From contig NC_052018.1 in the NCBI RefSeq assembly GCF_015832195.1, positions 39,747,052 to 39,811,051 on the forward strand: a stretch of 64,000 bases of DNA, in the 5' to 3' direction. The DNA comes from Motacilla alba alba (taxonomy: Eukaryota > Chordata > Aves > Passeriformes > Motacillidae). A program made the translations under genes and the position numbers. This document shows positions 24,888-39,800 of the stretch, piece by piece. Under the pieces are notes generated by a model that had not been told where the DNA came from, searched no databases, and was given only the letters and a program-made list of their open reading frames with translations. Every line of letters begins with the position of its first letter. Positions within the stretch are counted from its first letter, which is position 1.

Positions 24888-27800
24888 GTATAGTACTTGG
24901 TAGTGTGTAGGAAGTTATTAACATTTAGGATGATGTTTACCGAAGATTCAGTTAAGAAAGTAGAAATAAGTAAAACTACTAGTTTTGTTCATTAGATAGG
25001 ATTTCACATTATTAAACACATATCCATGTTATAATCTGCAAAATATTACCTTGGTGTTGCTTCTTATCTCAGGCAAGGAAAACTGTGCCTGGGATTGATT
25101 GGAGGCCCACAGTCTCTTCATACCTTATCTTATTTATGCCTTAGTCTATACTTGGAATTTTTGATTGTGGAAGCAACTGGCATTTTTTGCATCTGGAATG
25201 GTGGCTGGTGATAATTTTGGGTCTCTGCAGTGTTCCACTGTTCCGGACATATTACTTTTCCAATTATGTGAAATGTCTTCCAAGATTCTCTCCAAATTAA
25301 TCTTTCTGCCTTCCCTTCTGTCTCCTTACCAGTGTAGCCTTTCTCATTTGTTTGTACCACCCATTCTTGCAATACAGAATTTGTCATTTATAATTTAATT
25401 ACTTTCTGGGAGCAGAGCACGGTTCTTTCAGACAGAACACTCTGCAGAATTTATTAACTGAATTGGTTTTCTGCAGAACTTTGCAGTAGTGTGATATGCT
25501 GGTGGTTCTGTTTTACAGAGTAGTTAACACTCTGATCTGGGAGCTCAGAAAACTCCCTGATATGACTGGGACACCTTATCATTCCAGTTTTGTTCCCCCT
25601 TCCCTGCCATGCTTCTGCAGTGGAAGAAGATCAGGACTTGCTTGCTTGTATAGCTATTGCATTTATCAACTGACAATAGCACTACAAATAATCAGTCATG
25701 TTATGTTTAATTATTCTATGTATTTTCATTCATAAATTCCAGTTAAATTGCCTTTCATGTGTATGCATTCTTCATATGTTGTTAGCACAAGGGTTACAGG
25801 CAATTGATTTTTCACTTTGGTCACTGACTTGAAAAATGGATTATGATAGAACTCAGTTTAAAATCCCAGTTATGTTCTCTATTGAATGAAATAGTCCTCT
25901 GGATGATGGTGAAAAAAGCCAAAGAAATGAAGGTCTTGATTTACAACAGTGGGAGAGAGGCTAATAAAAACAGAAGTAAAGAGAAACAATCTCAGGGTAT
26001 CATTAATGTATTATACTTGCCCTAGTTTTAGTCACTTTGCTATAGAAATTACAGAAGAGAACTGTTAATAATTCTCTTGTGTTTAGCAAGTTAGATTTCT
26101 TGATAACTGTCATTTAGAATATGAGTAGGGTTCCACAAACAGAACAGCTGGAGAAAAAAGAATCATTTGAATGAGTCCTTTTGAAATGTATTTAGGGCAT
26201 GTCCATATGTGCAACCTAAACTGTCAGAGAGGCAGTAAAATTCTGATACGCTCTGTTCCTGTGTTATTTCCCTTTGGCCAGTCTTCTTCTAGAAGTAATG
26301 TTTTAGGCATTGTCTTTCTAAAAGAGCAGCTTAGATTAGAGCAAACAGGCTGCAAGGCAGGTGTGCAGTAGTTTACAGGTGCCCGAAGTGCAGGAGTAGG
26401 ATGGGCAGAGAAAGGAGAATATCACAGTCACACAGCTGCTGCATAGTTCATGTATGCAGTGAATTACATGACTGTGCCAGGGAGATGATGGGTTATTCAC
26501 CCCTTTAAAAAAAAATCTTCACTTTGATTTATGCTGAGATGACTCTCTGTAAACTCACCTTCTATAAACACATATGTGGATTCTCTGGCAATTTAAATTG
26601 GTAGTCTCACAGAGCTCAAATCAATTGCATTGTTTTGTACCAAAGAGGATTTGCTGATATGTTTTGATTTGTTTCCATTTGCATCAACAGTTATCTTGTC
26701 TCTTCCTCTGTAGTAAAAGGAAGGAAGCTGCAAGCAGGCAGTCCTAGACTGGATTATATGTGAATCTTATATTCATACTTGGAAATATTCAGAGGTGGAG
26801 AAGATGTTGGCATTTTAAAATTGAGCAAACTTCCTCTCCCTTCCCCCAGCACAAAACAGACAATCAAAAACCACAACAACAATTAATAAATATGAATAGC
26901 CTGAAGTGGTCTGAAAACATTCAGTTTTCAGACTTAAACATTCAGCATCAGACTTAAACAGGCCACCTGAGACCATGAGGCATCATACTTTTTAGTAGAA
27001 TTTCTTGCATGCATACATATACCCTCCTTTTCACCAGTGCTTCAGTTTGAACCACTTAAAGTTCTGGTGGTCCATTGACCTAAGCTCTCTCTTGTTCTCA
27101 TTTAATCCTAAAATTAATTAGTGCTGGGTGTTCAGCTGACTTCTGTACAGGAAATGAGAAATCAGAACCATTGAGGTTTTTAAATTTGAGTATATAATCA
27201 GTTTTCATAATGCTTTGTTATATTGAGCTTTTCTTCTGATGTCTGTGCTATGTAAATATTTTTGCCTGACAGGGTTCATGACTTTTATGCTTTCCAAGAA
27301 CTATCAAACTATCCTGTCTTGTTCTGTATTCCTGACAGAATGTGCTTGTTTTGTACTTTATTTTTTTTTTTTTAGTTTTGACAGAATTTTTCCCCTTTCC
27401 CCTCTCAGTGTTCAGGAAATGCTGACAGGTCAGAGGCTTTGTCAGTCTAGCTCCCACAACGATGCCGTCCTGGCAGCTCTGAACCAACAAAGAAGTGATG
27501 GCATTCTTTGTGATATTACCCTTATTGCTGAAGAGCAGAAATTCCATGCACATAAAGCAGTCCTGGCAGCCTGCAGTGACTACTTCCGAGTAAGTCCCAA
27601 AATTTTTCTATTTCCATATTAGTATTAAAAATTATCATTGTAGAGGATGGAGATGATTATAGATATCATATTGAACAAGGTTTAAGTTTGAACCTTTGGA
27701 AAATGTAGGATTATTTTTCACTCTGTAGATTATACAACTTTAAATATCCATAGGAAAGAAATGTTAAGAACATAAACCAGTTTTTTTTAATAATTATTTA

Positions 27801-30800
27801 TGGTAAGTCTTCTCCTCCCTCTGCCCCCAACAGAGATAGTCAGTGCACATCTTTCTATGAATTTAATGCCCCAGTAAAGTGAGAAAGTGGAAGATATTTT
27901 AGTATGTAGAAATTTTTGTAGAACACATGAGAGCTGTGATGAGAGGATGGTGAAGAAGAGACTGAGGGAAGACCTCACTGTGGTCTTCAACATCCTCATG
28001 AGGGGAAGCAAAGGGGCAGGCACTGATGCCCTCTCTGATGACCAGTGATGGCATTTGAGGAAACTGCATGAAGCTGAGTCGGGACATTTAGGTTGGATAT
28101 CAGGAAAAGTTTTTCACCCAGAGAGTGTTTGAGCACTGGAACAGGCTCCCTAGGGAAATGGTCACAACACCACGCCTGACAGAGTTTGAGAAGCATTTGG
28201 ACAATACCTTTGGGCATGTGGTGTGACTCTTGGGGTGTCTATGCAGGGCCAGGAGTTGGATTTGATGGTCCTGGTGGCCCCCTTCCAAATCAGCATGTTC
28301 TGTGATTCTGTGATTAGAGTATGGAAGTATGGGGTGAAGGAGTTTAAATTTAATCTTCATTTTGAGGCTGGTGAGGCACTGGAACAGGTTGAGAAGTTGT
28401 GGCTCCCCCATCCCTGGAGGTTTTCAAGGCCAGGGTGGATGGGGCTCTGAGCAACCTGATCTAGTGGGAGGTGTCCATGGCAGCGGGTTTGAAACTAGGT
28501 GATCTTTACCCTTTCAACCCAAGCCATTCTATGATACCATGATAAATGCAATTTATTTCAACTTGAGATTGGATTTTTGTCAGATGTAAATGGTTGCTCT
28601 CAAAGAGGAAGCCATAGTAATTACTTAAATGTGATAAAACTTATTTTCATAAACAAGTGTTTCCAAGATGTAAAATAAAATATCCCCTGGGAAATCTGAT
28701 TCAGTCAATTCCAGTCTAATTCTAGTCTAGAATTGGAGTAACTGAAAAATCATGTTTGCTCATAGGAAAAGTATACTTCATATGAGGCAATTCTACTAAC
28801 CTTTTCTACAATGTGCCCACTCAAAATGTTGGACCATCTATAGCTCTGTAGTTGACTGGTATTTTTAAGTGTGAGTCATCCTGTTGTTAATCAGAGACTA
28901 AAATTGAAATTAATTAAAGGTCTATTTTCTCTAACAAAGTACATTTATTAAATATTTTGTCTACACAGTAATTGTAGTATGATGAACTTCTTTATGGGGA
29001 TCTTTTTGTCTTGTTACAATAGTAATACAGTGTATGACAACTTCTCTATATCTCTGATTACCTGAGAAGGGTTTTTATCTTCTTGTCAACTCTCTCTGAC
29101 TTTTGGTTAGAATTTAGACTTAATTTATTCTGTGTATTTAAGAAATGTTATTAACCTTGATGTAACTTTTGCTGTGCTGGTGTTGAGCCAATTGATTGCT
29201 CATTTTTTGAGTCTATCTGCATGCTTATGGGTTCTGCTACAGCATATTTTTACTGCCACGGTTGCTGATGTTGCTTCATCATGATGCCCAGGCGCTGGTG
29301 TAGCAGAGATTGCTTTGCATTTTCATTTCCTTTAACCCCAGTGTACAGAGAGGGATTCTGGACCTTTCTACTTGTAGCAACTGCTATGTATGCTTGCCAA
29401 TTATAATAAGTATAGCACCTGTTCTGGTTTGGTTGAAATATTTTCATAAAGGTGCCATATCATGTGCACCTGTGATACTCTTTCCTGAGTTTATTGTACC
29501 CTGTACATAGAAACATCATGGAAAGAGCACCTATGCCCAGTGTTTCAACAGTGTGGTAGGAACAGCTTCTACTTTGGTCACTTATTGATTGATGTTGAGA
29601 TTTGGGGCACTGGGATTTATCCTGTTATTTCCAGTTGAGTTACTTGGTATTGACTGGACTGTAATTGCAAATTAAAATCTTAATGTCCTTTATTGCTACA
29701 TAATATTTTTTTATTTAAAAAGTGTTGAGAGAATGCTTTATGCAGCATTGAATATTTTGGTCTGCCTCTAAACTCTTATGGTTTAGTAGGATATATTCTT
29801 CAGACTTTAGATATTAGCTATGAATATGGAACCTGTGCTTTCTGAAATCAGGCAAACAGGTTTTTTATTAATAGACAAAAACCTTTTTTTAGAATATTGT
29901 GAAGTAAGATCTATATTCTGGAGGAGAATGGCAAGAAAGTTACACTATGTTCCTAATTCTAATAATTTAGAAAAAGCAAGAGTCAATTAAAAAGTAATAA
30001 TGTTTTGAGAGAGATATAAAAATATATTGATATCTAGGAAGATTTTACCTAATTTGAGCTACTTGGGTATTCTTTTTTCTAAGAATTAGAAGAATGAATC
30101 AAGCTTAATTTTAGAGTTGGTAAAAAGAAAGAGGCATTTCTAGAGGATGATAAAGGAGAATAGCAGATTTATTCAGAATGACGTGAGTGATGATCTGGAA
30201 GTGCTGGATCTCAAGTGGCCATGAAGGCCAGAGTCATGTGCTTCAAACTTAGCTGTTATTACTATATAATTTTTACCCTTATTTTTGTTCTGGAGGAATT
30301 TGTAGACAAAAATTCCAGAATTTCTAACCCTAAAGTCATTTATGAGGAACTCATTGCCATGTGAAACTTACCAGGATGGACCTGCTGCTGGCCGAGGCTG
30401 AACCAAGCAGGGGATGATATTAGCGCCTCTGTAATCTGTTAAGAAGGGGGAAAAAAGTTATTGTACAGATATAATTGTGGCCAGAGAAGAGCAGGTTGAG
30501 AATATGGGAGAGGAACAACTGTACAGACACGAAGGTCCGTGCAGAAGGAGGGACTGGAGGTGCTCCAAGTGCTGGAGCTGACGTTCCCCTGCAGCCCATG
30601 GTGAAGACCACGGTGGGGCAGCTGCGCCCCTGCAGCCCATGGAGGTCCACGAGGATGCAGACATCCACTTGCAGCCCCTGGGAGATACCCTAGCCAGAGC
30701 AGGTGGATGCCTGAAAGAGGACTGTGAAACCCTGAGAAACCTGTGCTGGAGTTAGATCCTGACAGACATCTGCAGACCTGTGGAGAGAGAAGCCCATGCT

Positions 30801-33800
30801 GGGGCAGGTTTCCTGGTAGGACTTGTGACACTGTGGGAAATCCAGGCTGGAGCAGCCCATCCTTGAAGGACTGCACCCCGTGGAAGAATGACCCACATGG
30901 CAGCAGTTTGTGGAGAAATGTTTTCTGTGAGATGGACTCACACTGGAGAAGTTCTTGGAGAACTGTTTCCCCTTGGAGGGACCCCACGGTGCAGCAGGGG
31001 AAGGACTCCCCTCCCTGAGCAGTGGGAGAAGCTGTTGGTGATGAACTGACCATAACCCCCATTCTTTGTCTCCGTGCACTGCTGGGGAAGAAGGGAGAGC
31101 TGAGAAGGAGGAAGAGGGGAAGAGAAGTTGTTTTTAACACTGTCTTGTTCTGATTTTGTTAGTAATGAATTCTGTTAACATCTGCAATTTGACTCCATTT
31201 TGCCCATGACGGTATTTGCTGAGTGATCTCTCCTGTTCCTTATCTCAACTCAGGAACACTTCATTATATTTTGTCTCCCCTGTCCATTTGTGGAAGGGAC
31301 TGAGAAAACAGCTTTGGTGGGTGCCTGGTATCCAGCCAACATCAGTCCACTACAGTTTTTTTTTCCAGGTCTCCAAAAATATGTTCAATTCTATGCAGGG
31401 CTCTATCAGAATGAATGAAATGTTTTTACTTTTTTTGCAACTATTGTAAAACAACTTCTACAAGAGACTGGATGTTTGTTTTCTATGGAGAGTTTGTATA
31501 GTTTTCTGCACTTTTGTTCTGTGTCTACTTTGCTAAATTGTAGTGTTTTCTTAAACAGTATATTTTCTTAGAAATTGATACTTATGTCCTTTTACTGGAA
31601 AGAAATGTTTGTTGATGCTTTAGAAGGATAACTAAATGTGTGTCATTTTACAGACTGGGGCAATTGGAGTCACTTGTGTGAGGAAGAGTGGACAGAGAAG
31701 GCCAGAAGTTTCATTACCAAATCTTTAAGATTATAGTTTGGAGTAAAATCTTTTGCTTTCCTAAGACAAGCTGGAGACCTGAGCTTCAGTAAAATACTTA
31801 AAGCCTTCTAGGGTACCAACAGGCATTCCATTCTTCCTGTTGGTATAGGCAGTCTCACAATTCCAGCTGTGCAGAAACTTTGAAGTTTAAATCCTAAGAG
31901 TAACTCCTGGTTTGGAAGTTACATTTGTACACCAAAATTTTGTGGGTTTTCTATTTATGAAAAAAAATCCCTTAGGTAATTGGATACAAAGACTCTGTAC
32001 ATGGAGTTCAACTGCAAGATTAGACACTTGAAAATTAGGAGTTTTAATTTGTTTTCTGCTCCTGAAGTACCTCTTCTTTCAAAATGTCGTAAGGAATATA
32101 GTAGTTATCTCCATACTCTAAAAGAGTACTATAAAGAACAGTAAACATTTATTTTTATGTGTTCTTTTTAAAGCAAGAAACATCATTTTAGGCAAACTTT
32201 TCCATATTGATGTGCTGTGATTTGCCATTTGTCTCAATCTATTGCACTGAGACAAGGCAGTTGAGTTAATATGTGTAACTGTGATAGCTCTAGCAAGCTA
32301 AGTCATTTCCAATTAAAAGATTCCTCTGCTTTTTTCCCCTCTGGGAGCAAAATGAAATGTTACTGCATGACTTCATTAGTAGGCATTTACAGTGTTGGCA
32401 GGTGATTATATAACCTCAGATTTTCTTCTACAAAATGCACTGGCTTTCTAGTCAGAAAAACTCTTCTTCCCTGCTTTTCATTTGAGTGGGTTTTTAGTTG
32501 CAGGACTTTGATCGTTCTCAAAAAGATGCAGATTTTCCATCTAATTTGGATGAACAATTATATCAATTATCTGGAATAGATTTTAAAATGTCAATAATAT
32601 TCTGATTCTGTTTCCACAAGGAGCATGCTCAATTGCCTAGGAGAATTTTTCTTATCTCAAATAAACTAGTGATAATAATTTTGCACACAGACTTTGTACT
32701 ATTAACTGCCACAGTTGATTCTTAAGCAGTTTCTTCTCAGGGGTTTTCTGTGCTCTCTTTCCTGCCTGTTGTGAGATAGTTTCTTCCTTTGTCCACAATA
32801 TTGCTGATTGTTCATATTTTACAGTATATTACATCATTTCATGATAAGGTTAGGGAATTAATTTTTATAAACCAATCCCAGAGGATTGAAAGGGTGATTG
32901 TTGCAAACAGCTTTCAAAGTCTTGTTATAATAATCATAAAGAGGAAAAATGATATGTCTGATATGTCTTAGATATAGATCTAAAGACCTAGTTCTGAGAA
33001 ACCAGGCTTACCTGCTGCTTTTGCAGTATAATGTGATTTTGTCTTTCAGCATTTTACAATTGCTATATGTCAACAAAAATAACACTATCTTCCTTTCTAT
33101 CATACCCTGAAAGTGATGCTGCTTAGAAATTGTCTTTCCAGATAACGTTTAAAAATGTAAGCTCTTCCCATTGGACCAAATCAGCTCTGTTCTTCCAAAC
33201 AAATAGCAGTTCTGCTTGCAGTCCTTCCCTAGCCCCAGGCCACATATGGATAGGTATGGTTGCTTCTGAACTTCCTTTCTGGAAAACAGGATAAGGAGCA
33301 ATGGCCATAAGTTTAAATAAGAGAAGTTCCACCTCAGTCTGAGGAAAAATTTACATTGCGGGTAGCATCACACTGGAATGGGCTGTCCAGGGAGGTCTTG
33401 GATCTGTCTGGTTTTGTGAACATGTTACTTATATAACACCTGTTGAGAGTGAGAACTCAGTACTGCTTGCTTCTCATTAGAAAGAAAGGAACTGGTTTAA
33501 AATAGAAGGAGGCCTGGAAAAAAAGTGGAATTAATTTACTAGGACATTATAAAAGTTTAAATACAAATTAGAATGCTACTACTAATTATTCAATAATCCA
33601 GTTACAGTTGAGTGTCACGAAAGCTCCACATTCCTTCACTTCTCAAAATATTTTTTGATATAGGCACTTCAATTGTTTTACTAAATTAAATCAAAGCATT
33701 GGAAGTAATATAGCATGGACAGGTGTGAGGTGTCTTTTATAATGTTCATCTGAACAAACTCTTTTACTTCTGCAGTATATACAAAAATGATTTGCAAACT

Positions 33801-36800
33801 TTTTAAAGCTTTCTAAATAAATACTTTAATATTCTTTTGAAATGAAAAAAAAAAAGGAAATGTATCTGGGTTATTTTATTTTGTTCATCCTTATCTTTGT
33901 ATTTAATGAGTTTTTGTTCTGTGAGGCTCTGAAGCAATTTTTCTTTGCTGCAGACAGAATTCCCACATCTCAGCAGTGTTGGTGCTGACAAAAACATCTA
34001 CAAGAATCTTCTCTTTTCTGAATTCTGTGTTCAAATTCACAACAATTTTTATTCAGCCTGTGTAAATATGTTTCTGTTGCAATTCTCATAGTTCATGAAT
34101 GAATTCATTGCAATTATGTCAGTGTTGGATGGTAGACAATATGTGATGGTATCATTGTGAGTTTTTTTCTTTTCCTTTTTTGAAGTGCCTATATGGTAAG
34201 TGTGTGCACCATGGCTGTATATGGCAAAATCAACTCTGCAGTTAGTGAGATAGGCCATAGCAATCTGTGGCCCACTGTCTCAGATTAGTTCATTTTTGTG
34301 ATAACAACATGTGGTGTTTTGCTACTGAATTGATGCATTCTCTCAGTTTAAAACCAGGAGAGAAAGGAGTCATTACAGCCATGTTCCTCTGGTTGTCCAT
34401 TTTCTTCACCATCTTCTTTGCTTGCTTCAGACTACCTCAGTTCAATTTTGCAGTGCTGCCATAACAAGTATGCTGAGTTTGGGTTGGGCTCAGCTGCATT
34501 TTATGTGGCTTAGTGTTCGCCCATGAAAACCAATTTATTGAGGCAGGCCTGTTGCAGAGAAGCATTTTGTACCTGTGATCTTCTCAGTCTATACAGTCTG
34601 GTGAGGAAATCTTGTGTTTCAGAACATTGTTGGATGCAGTAGATGCTCTTGCATATCTTGTAGTCTCTGTCAGTATCTTCCTACACAACCTCAGGAAAAA
34701 TAAAAGTATTCTGTGGGTGTAGTGAAGCTGAAAATACCCGAGGGAATTGTTTGGGCAGCATATCACTTTAAGCTTCAGTGACTAGGACATACCATTTTGA
34801 TAACATGAGAAGTATCCCACAAAAGAGACAGAGAGGTGTTAGAACTTTTTAACATTCTTGAAATAGCTATTTTTCTTTTGGATACCCCCTCAGGGAGTGT
34901 TCCAGTCTCCTCTGTTTGTATAAGAAGCCCATTACAATTCAATTCTGGCTTTTGTGTTGCACAACATGCTTGTTTGAAGTTTAGAAGAGATACCTTTCTT
35001 TTAATAAATTCTTCAGTTGCTTCATTGTCAACAGTGCCATTATTTTACATCCTTTTAACACCTTCATTTTAGTAGACTGATATATAATGTTGGCAAATTG
35101 AATTCATGTCACTGTAGGCAGTGAATCTTGTGAAAGGCCGGGTTTAAGCAGTGGAACCTTTGCATTTGATTGTCCTGAACAGCTTTGTAAAGTGCTGCTG
35201 GTTGCTTATCTTTGGCAAGAGTTAATCTGCTTGAGTCAGCCAGTTTGCAAACTTTAGACATCAAAAACTTCCCTAAATCCCAGTCCTCTCACTGGATGAC
35301 CTAATGTATGAGTGATGAATGGATCACACTGCCTCTCAATCTGCTACCTGATAGGTGTTACCTCCAAGGAGAGAGACACCCTTAGGAGCCTTAGGTGAGA
35401 GCATAAGAACAGCCACACTGAGTTGGATCATTGGCTACTTGCTTTAGCAGTAGCTGTTTGTGATGTCTGGTGAAAAAGAGTAAATCCAGGGTAAGTGTAT
35501 GTGATATGATCCAGAGAATTCCCCAGCTGTTTTCATCTCAGGGACATTTCAGAGCAAGGTGTGATTCCTGTCTATTCAGCAATCCTTAATAGGTCTTTCT
35601 TCTAAGCTTTTATCTTCTTTCTCATTGGGCCTCTGTAAGATTTCTCATCCACCTTACAGGGTGGCCAACTGTCTGTTGTGTGAAGAACTACTTTTGTTTA
35701 TAGTCAATCTGATTTCTACCCGTTTAGTTTGATTCCTTCTAGCTTTTCTACTGGAAAAGATAACCATTGGTTCTTCTCATGTCACTCAGTCATCTCTTTA
35801 TCAGGCTGGAAACTTTTGTCTTAATCAGATGCTATTTAAATGGAAGCTCTGCAGGATGCTTGAGGAAGCTTCTTGCCCTTCTCCAAAGTTTTGACACCTC
35901 TGGTATATGTTTTGTGAGCTGAGGGTAAGGGAATTGCATACAGTAGGCAAGGTGTAAATTTTTGTATGGGCATAGGATTGGTTTCTGTTCTGTTGTCTCT
36001 TGCAAAAAAAAAAAAAAGCTAAGCTTTTATTACCTTTTTTTACATGTTTTAAACATTTTTATTGCTGAGGACTGGGATGATTTTTTCATTAAACTCATAT
36101 GTTCATTTTTATAATTGCTATTTTAGAAGTGAGCCACTTATTCCATGTAATCCTTTTACAGTTTATCACATTATCCATGCCTTTGCTACCTTGCATAGTT
36201 TTGCCTCAATGGACTTTCTACCTTCACTGCTCTTGCCCTTTTCCAGAACTGCTCTGCATATGTTAAACATGAGTTGTTCCACAGGAATCATCACTCCCTG
36301 TGAAAACTGGCCCATCTTTCCTTGTTCACTGCTTTATGTATTCAGTCACTTACCCAGGCAAAGATCTCTCCTCTTTTCTTTCTTGCCTAGTTTGCCTTCC
36401 AGGCATTTAAAGGCCTCTGTCAGAAGCATTTTTTGAATCCACATTGTGAAAAAGCAATGGGTTACAGCCCAGCATAACATACTCTTCACCATTACATTGC
36501 ATCCATTACTTCTATATATATAGAACACAAGTTTGTGTATGTGTGCAAAAATCAAATTACCATCTCCTCAGAACATGTGGAACATTCTTAGCTACTGATG
36601 AAATAACCTGCTCTTCCAGGGCCACAGAGTTCCAGTTATGCAAATAGGCAATAAATGTTCACAAAGCCCATTTTATATAACAATTAGGAATATTAAGACA
36701 GCTTATAAAATGTTCATCTGCATTTTCAGGAGCTCTTGTACCTGGCACTTAATCATCTACCATGTCAGGGTTAGATTTCAGCCAAGAAGAAATAGGTATC

Positions 36801-39800
36801 AAGCCTAGAGAATTTATGAGAATAATTAAATTAATGTTGTTGTGGTCTGTTATCTCAGAAGGGGTTTGTTTGTTAGAGTTGGAGGAAAAGCCAAAGGATA
36901 AATGAGCATGGTCAAGTGCAGACAACTAAAAATAAAGTGAGGAGATTATTTTATAGAGGCATTTTTTTTTAAAGGAAATAGCTGATGGAGGGTAGAGCTT
37001 AGCTGATGATGAAAACTACTGTGACAAATGACTGCAACATTAACACAAGCTTGGTTAGTCAAGTCATTCTTCTTTTATTTTGCGAATTGTTAGTGTTTGT
37101 TTACTTTTCAAGGTTTTATCAGTAGAAGTGTATGAAAGAAACAGAAAAATAGTCAGTAAGCTGGTTTATTACTTTGTCTTTGTATAAAAGAGTCTAACAA
37201 ATATGTTGGTGGGAATTAAAGGTGGTACTTTAGCAAAATTTTACTATCTTTTTAATGGAAAATAAGATTTAGAATCGTAATGGAAAATAGAATTATTTTA
37301 AAGAATATGAAGGTTGTCTAGTTCAAACCCTCTTAAAATGGGGCAGATAGGGAAGATATCTAGTACAAACTCATAAAATGAACCATTTAAAATTTCAGCA
37401 TTAGATTTCTTGCATAACAAGTATGTTTTTGCAGTTAGGATGCAGAATAGAAGTAATTGCCATAGTTTACTATTGCTTGTAACATTTGGATGTCAGTCTA
37501 ATGACATTCACATCCCATTATATAAATGGCTTCTTAAAAAGGTAATTATAATAACAACTAAGATTGTTACTACAGTTCTGTTAGATTACGCCTTGCTGTA
37601 CAGCTGTTATATTAGAGCCTGCATACACTAAGGTGGTACACTTGTTCTGTGGTATTGTATGAAGTATGTTTTTAAGATGAAGTCACTTAAAGGTGTCCAA
37701 GTTTGGATCATGGTTTTTCCTTGGAGAGGGAAAAAAAAATCAAAAGAAGCTTTGCCTTTCTGAATTAAATGTATTGTGGTAGTTAAAATGCTAGTTCAAG
37801 AGCTAAGTGACTTTTATTGCAATTTTATTCTGGGCTTGCTTTTGATACCACTTGCTAAAATCATCGAAGGACGTGAACAATAGGCTTATGCATTCACTGG
37901 GAAGCATTAAACCAATTTAAGCCAAAATTTGCAAATGTGACTCATGCTTTTCTGTGCTTGACTGGAAATGCTGGGAAAAAAAAAAATCTAGTTTTAGTTA
38001 TGCTGCTTTCTTTATTCTCCAAAAGGCAGGCCTGCTTATGGGTGCCTATTGTTAGGACAGACTGTACATTATTGGAGTTTTATGCAGTGCTTTGCATGGC
38101 GGTGTTCTTGCAATTCAGTTTTCTTGCATCTGCCATAAAAGAAACAATAATCTTGATATTCAGGACCACCTGTGGTGACTTATACATTTTGAAATGTTGG
38201 AATTAATAACTTTACCGTATCTGTAATAGTTCACAGTTTTGTGTGGCTTTTTATTCTGATACCAAGTTGCACATGGAAATTGTAGAATTATTTTGTTTTT
38301 ATGGCACTACTTAGATTTTGAATATGAGTCTTTTTAGTGATGATGCAGCAACTCATAATGAATGGCATGCTGCAGAGTTCCTTTTTCCATGTGGCTTAAA
38401 TTACATTTGTGTACCTAAGCAGAGCTTTGGGGAAGACCTATTGCGCTGTTAAACTCTGACTATCAAAACATGAATTATGTTTGATGCAGGTTCAATCAAG
38501 GATATAACACGCTAGCAACACATTTTTGGGGATTTTTTTTTTTTGTTGAATTTGAATTTTTCCTCAGTTGGTTTTGGTTTGTTGTTATTGTTTTGGGGTT
38601 TTTGTTTTGGTTTTTTTTTTTAATCTTGAAGTTTTTCTTTTGACTAGGAATAGAGACCGTGTGCCTTGTTACAACCAAGAAAATCACTTTGTTCTTGATG
38701 GAATGTCCAATATACAAACAAGAAAAACAATCTCACATCCTTAGGCTCTCTAAACAGTAAGGTAGTTCTATATTGCAATTTCCATTACTTATTTTGAAAG
38801 CTTCCAAGAAAGGGATATCTTTTTGTATCCATAGTGTGACGTAGCAAGTGCCTTGTACATATCCTTGATTTTGTAAGCTCTTTGGAGCCGTGTAATTATG
38901 TATCACTGTCTGACACTGATGTACTGAAAGAAACTCCAAAGGTTCAGTGGAATTTGCTTTACTAATGGTAATATGTGACACTTGAATACTGTGTATAAAA
39001 TTGAATGGTTTGCTGCTCAGTTTTATTTCTTTACCTATATATTCTCTTAAACTGTGAATGATAGCTGACCTTTCCATTTCATGGGATTCATTTTAGTTGC
39101 TTGGCAAATGCTTAAAAACCAATATTTAGGTAAATTTCATAGAGCAGATGAATTACTGTAGGCTCATATCAATGACTGATGTTATGTGACATTTTCTGTG
39201 TGAATTTATATGGAACTTTTTTCAGAAGAATTGTGTAATGAGCCTCTTAATCATATTTCATGCAATTGGTATTGATGGATATGTTTTTCAGTGTTCAAGA
39301 GACTCCAGAGGACATGGCTGATTGGCTGATGATTGATTTAGGATAGAGAGGCTTGAATTGGGAGGGAAACAAAGCTAGCAATAGGAAGAACAAGGCACAT
39401 TTTTACATGCTGTAAAGAAACATTCATATATTAAATTGGTTATTTGGATAAGTATACATTGCACATCTAGAGCATAGTCGATATTTGATGTGGCCATGGT
39501 TATCTGTCAAAACAGTATTTTGACTCCTGTTCATAGATTCTGAATGTATTTTTTTTTTTGTTATGATAGGTGAAAACAGCAAAGGAAAAATGACATGGCT
39601 TATGTAATGAAGAATAAGAACATGAAGCTAAGGACATCCAAAGGTTATTTCAGGAGTAATAGAACAAAGTAGATTAAATAGGTTATGATTTATTTATTTA
39701 ATATTACTGTTACATGAACAAGGAATTGCTATTTTTAATACAAACTGCAAAGTGTAATGCTTTGGCCTGAAAAAGTTTATAGCCCAAATAGAAAAGAGTA

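Larger units (their letters stand above)
30340..31353 (+). mobile_element. degraded ERV LTR, 5' end lost
   Basis: A GC-rich block matching, from memory, a common bird ERVL-type LTR. Recognised parts are GCTGCTGGCCGAGGCTGAAC, AGCGCCTCTGTAATCTGTTA, the CTGCAGCCCATGG repeats, GATGAACTGACCATAACCCC, GCCCATGACGGTATTTGCTG, AGTGATCTCTCCTGTTCCTT and the 3' end CTTTGGTGGGTGCCTGGTAT then CCAGCC...CCACTACA. The 3' end is at about 31353. The 5' TG end is not recognisable and no target duplication can be assigned, so the left border is approximate. It is on the same strand as KLHL32. No retroviral gene is attached. Confidence 0.75.

Noticed and set aside
27239..27408. Upstream extension of the KLHL32 exon 2 frame to an ATG at 27239
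   Set aside because: The extension contains the polypyrimidine tract and acceptor of the intron, and the MPSERCLS leader at 24865 joins in the correct phase. The open stretch is chance.
30439..31140. 233-codon minus-strand frame and overlapping frames
   Set aside because: Antisense of a degraded LTR with tandem units; no recognisable protein.
36062..36436. 124-codon + frame right of the ancient CR1/L3 copy
   Set aside because: No domain; the region may be further diverged LINE sequence, but I could not align it convincingly by eye.
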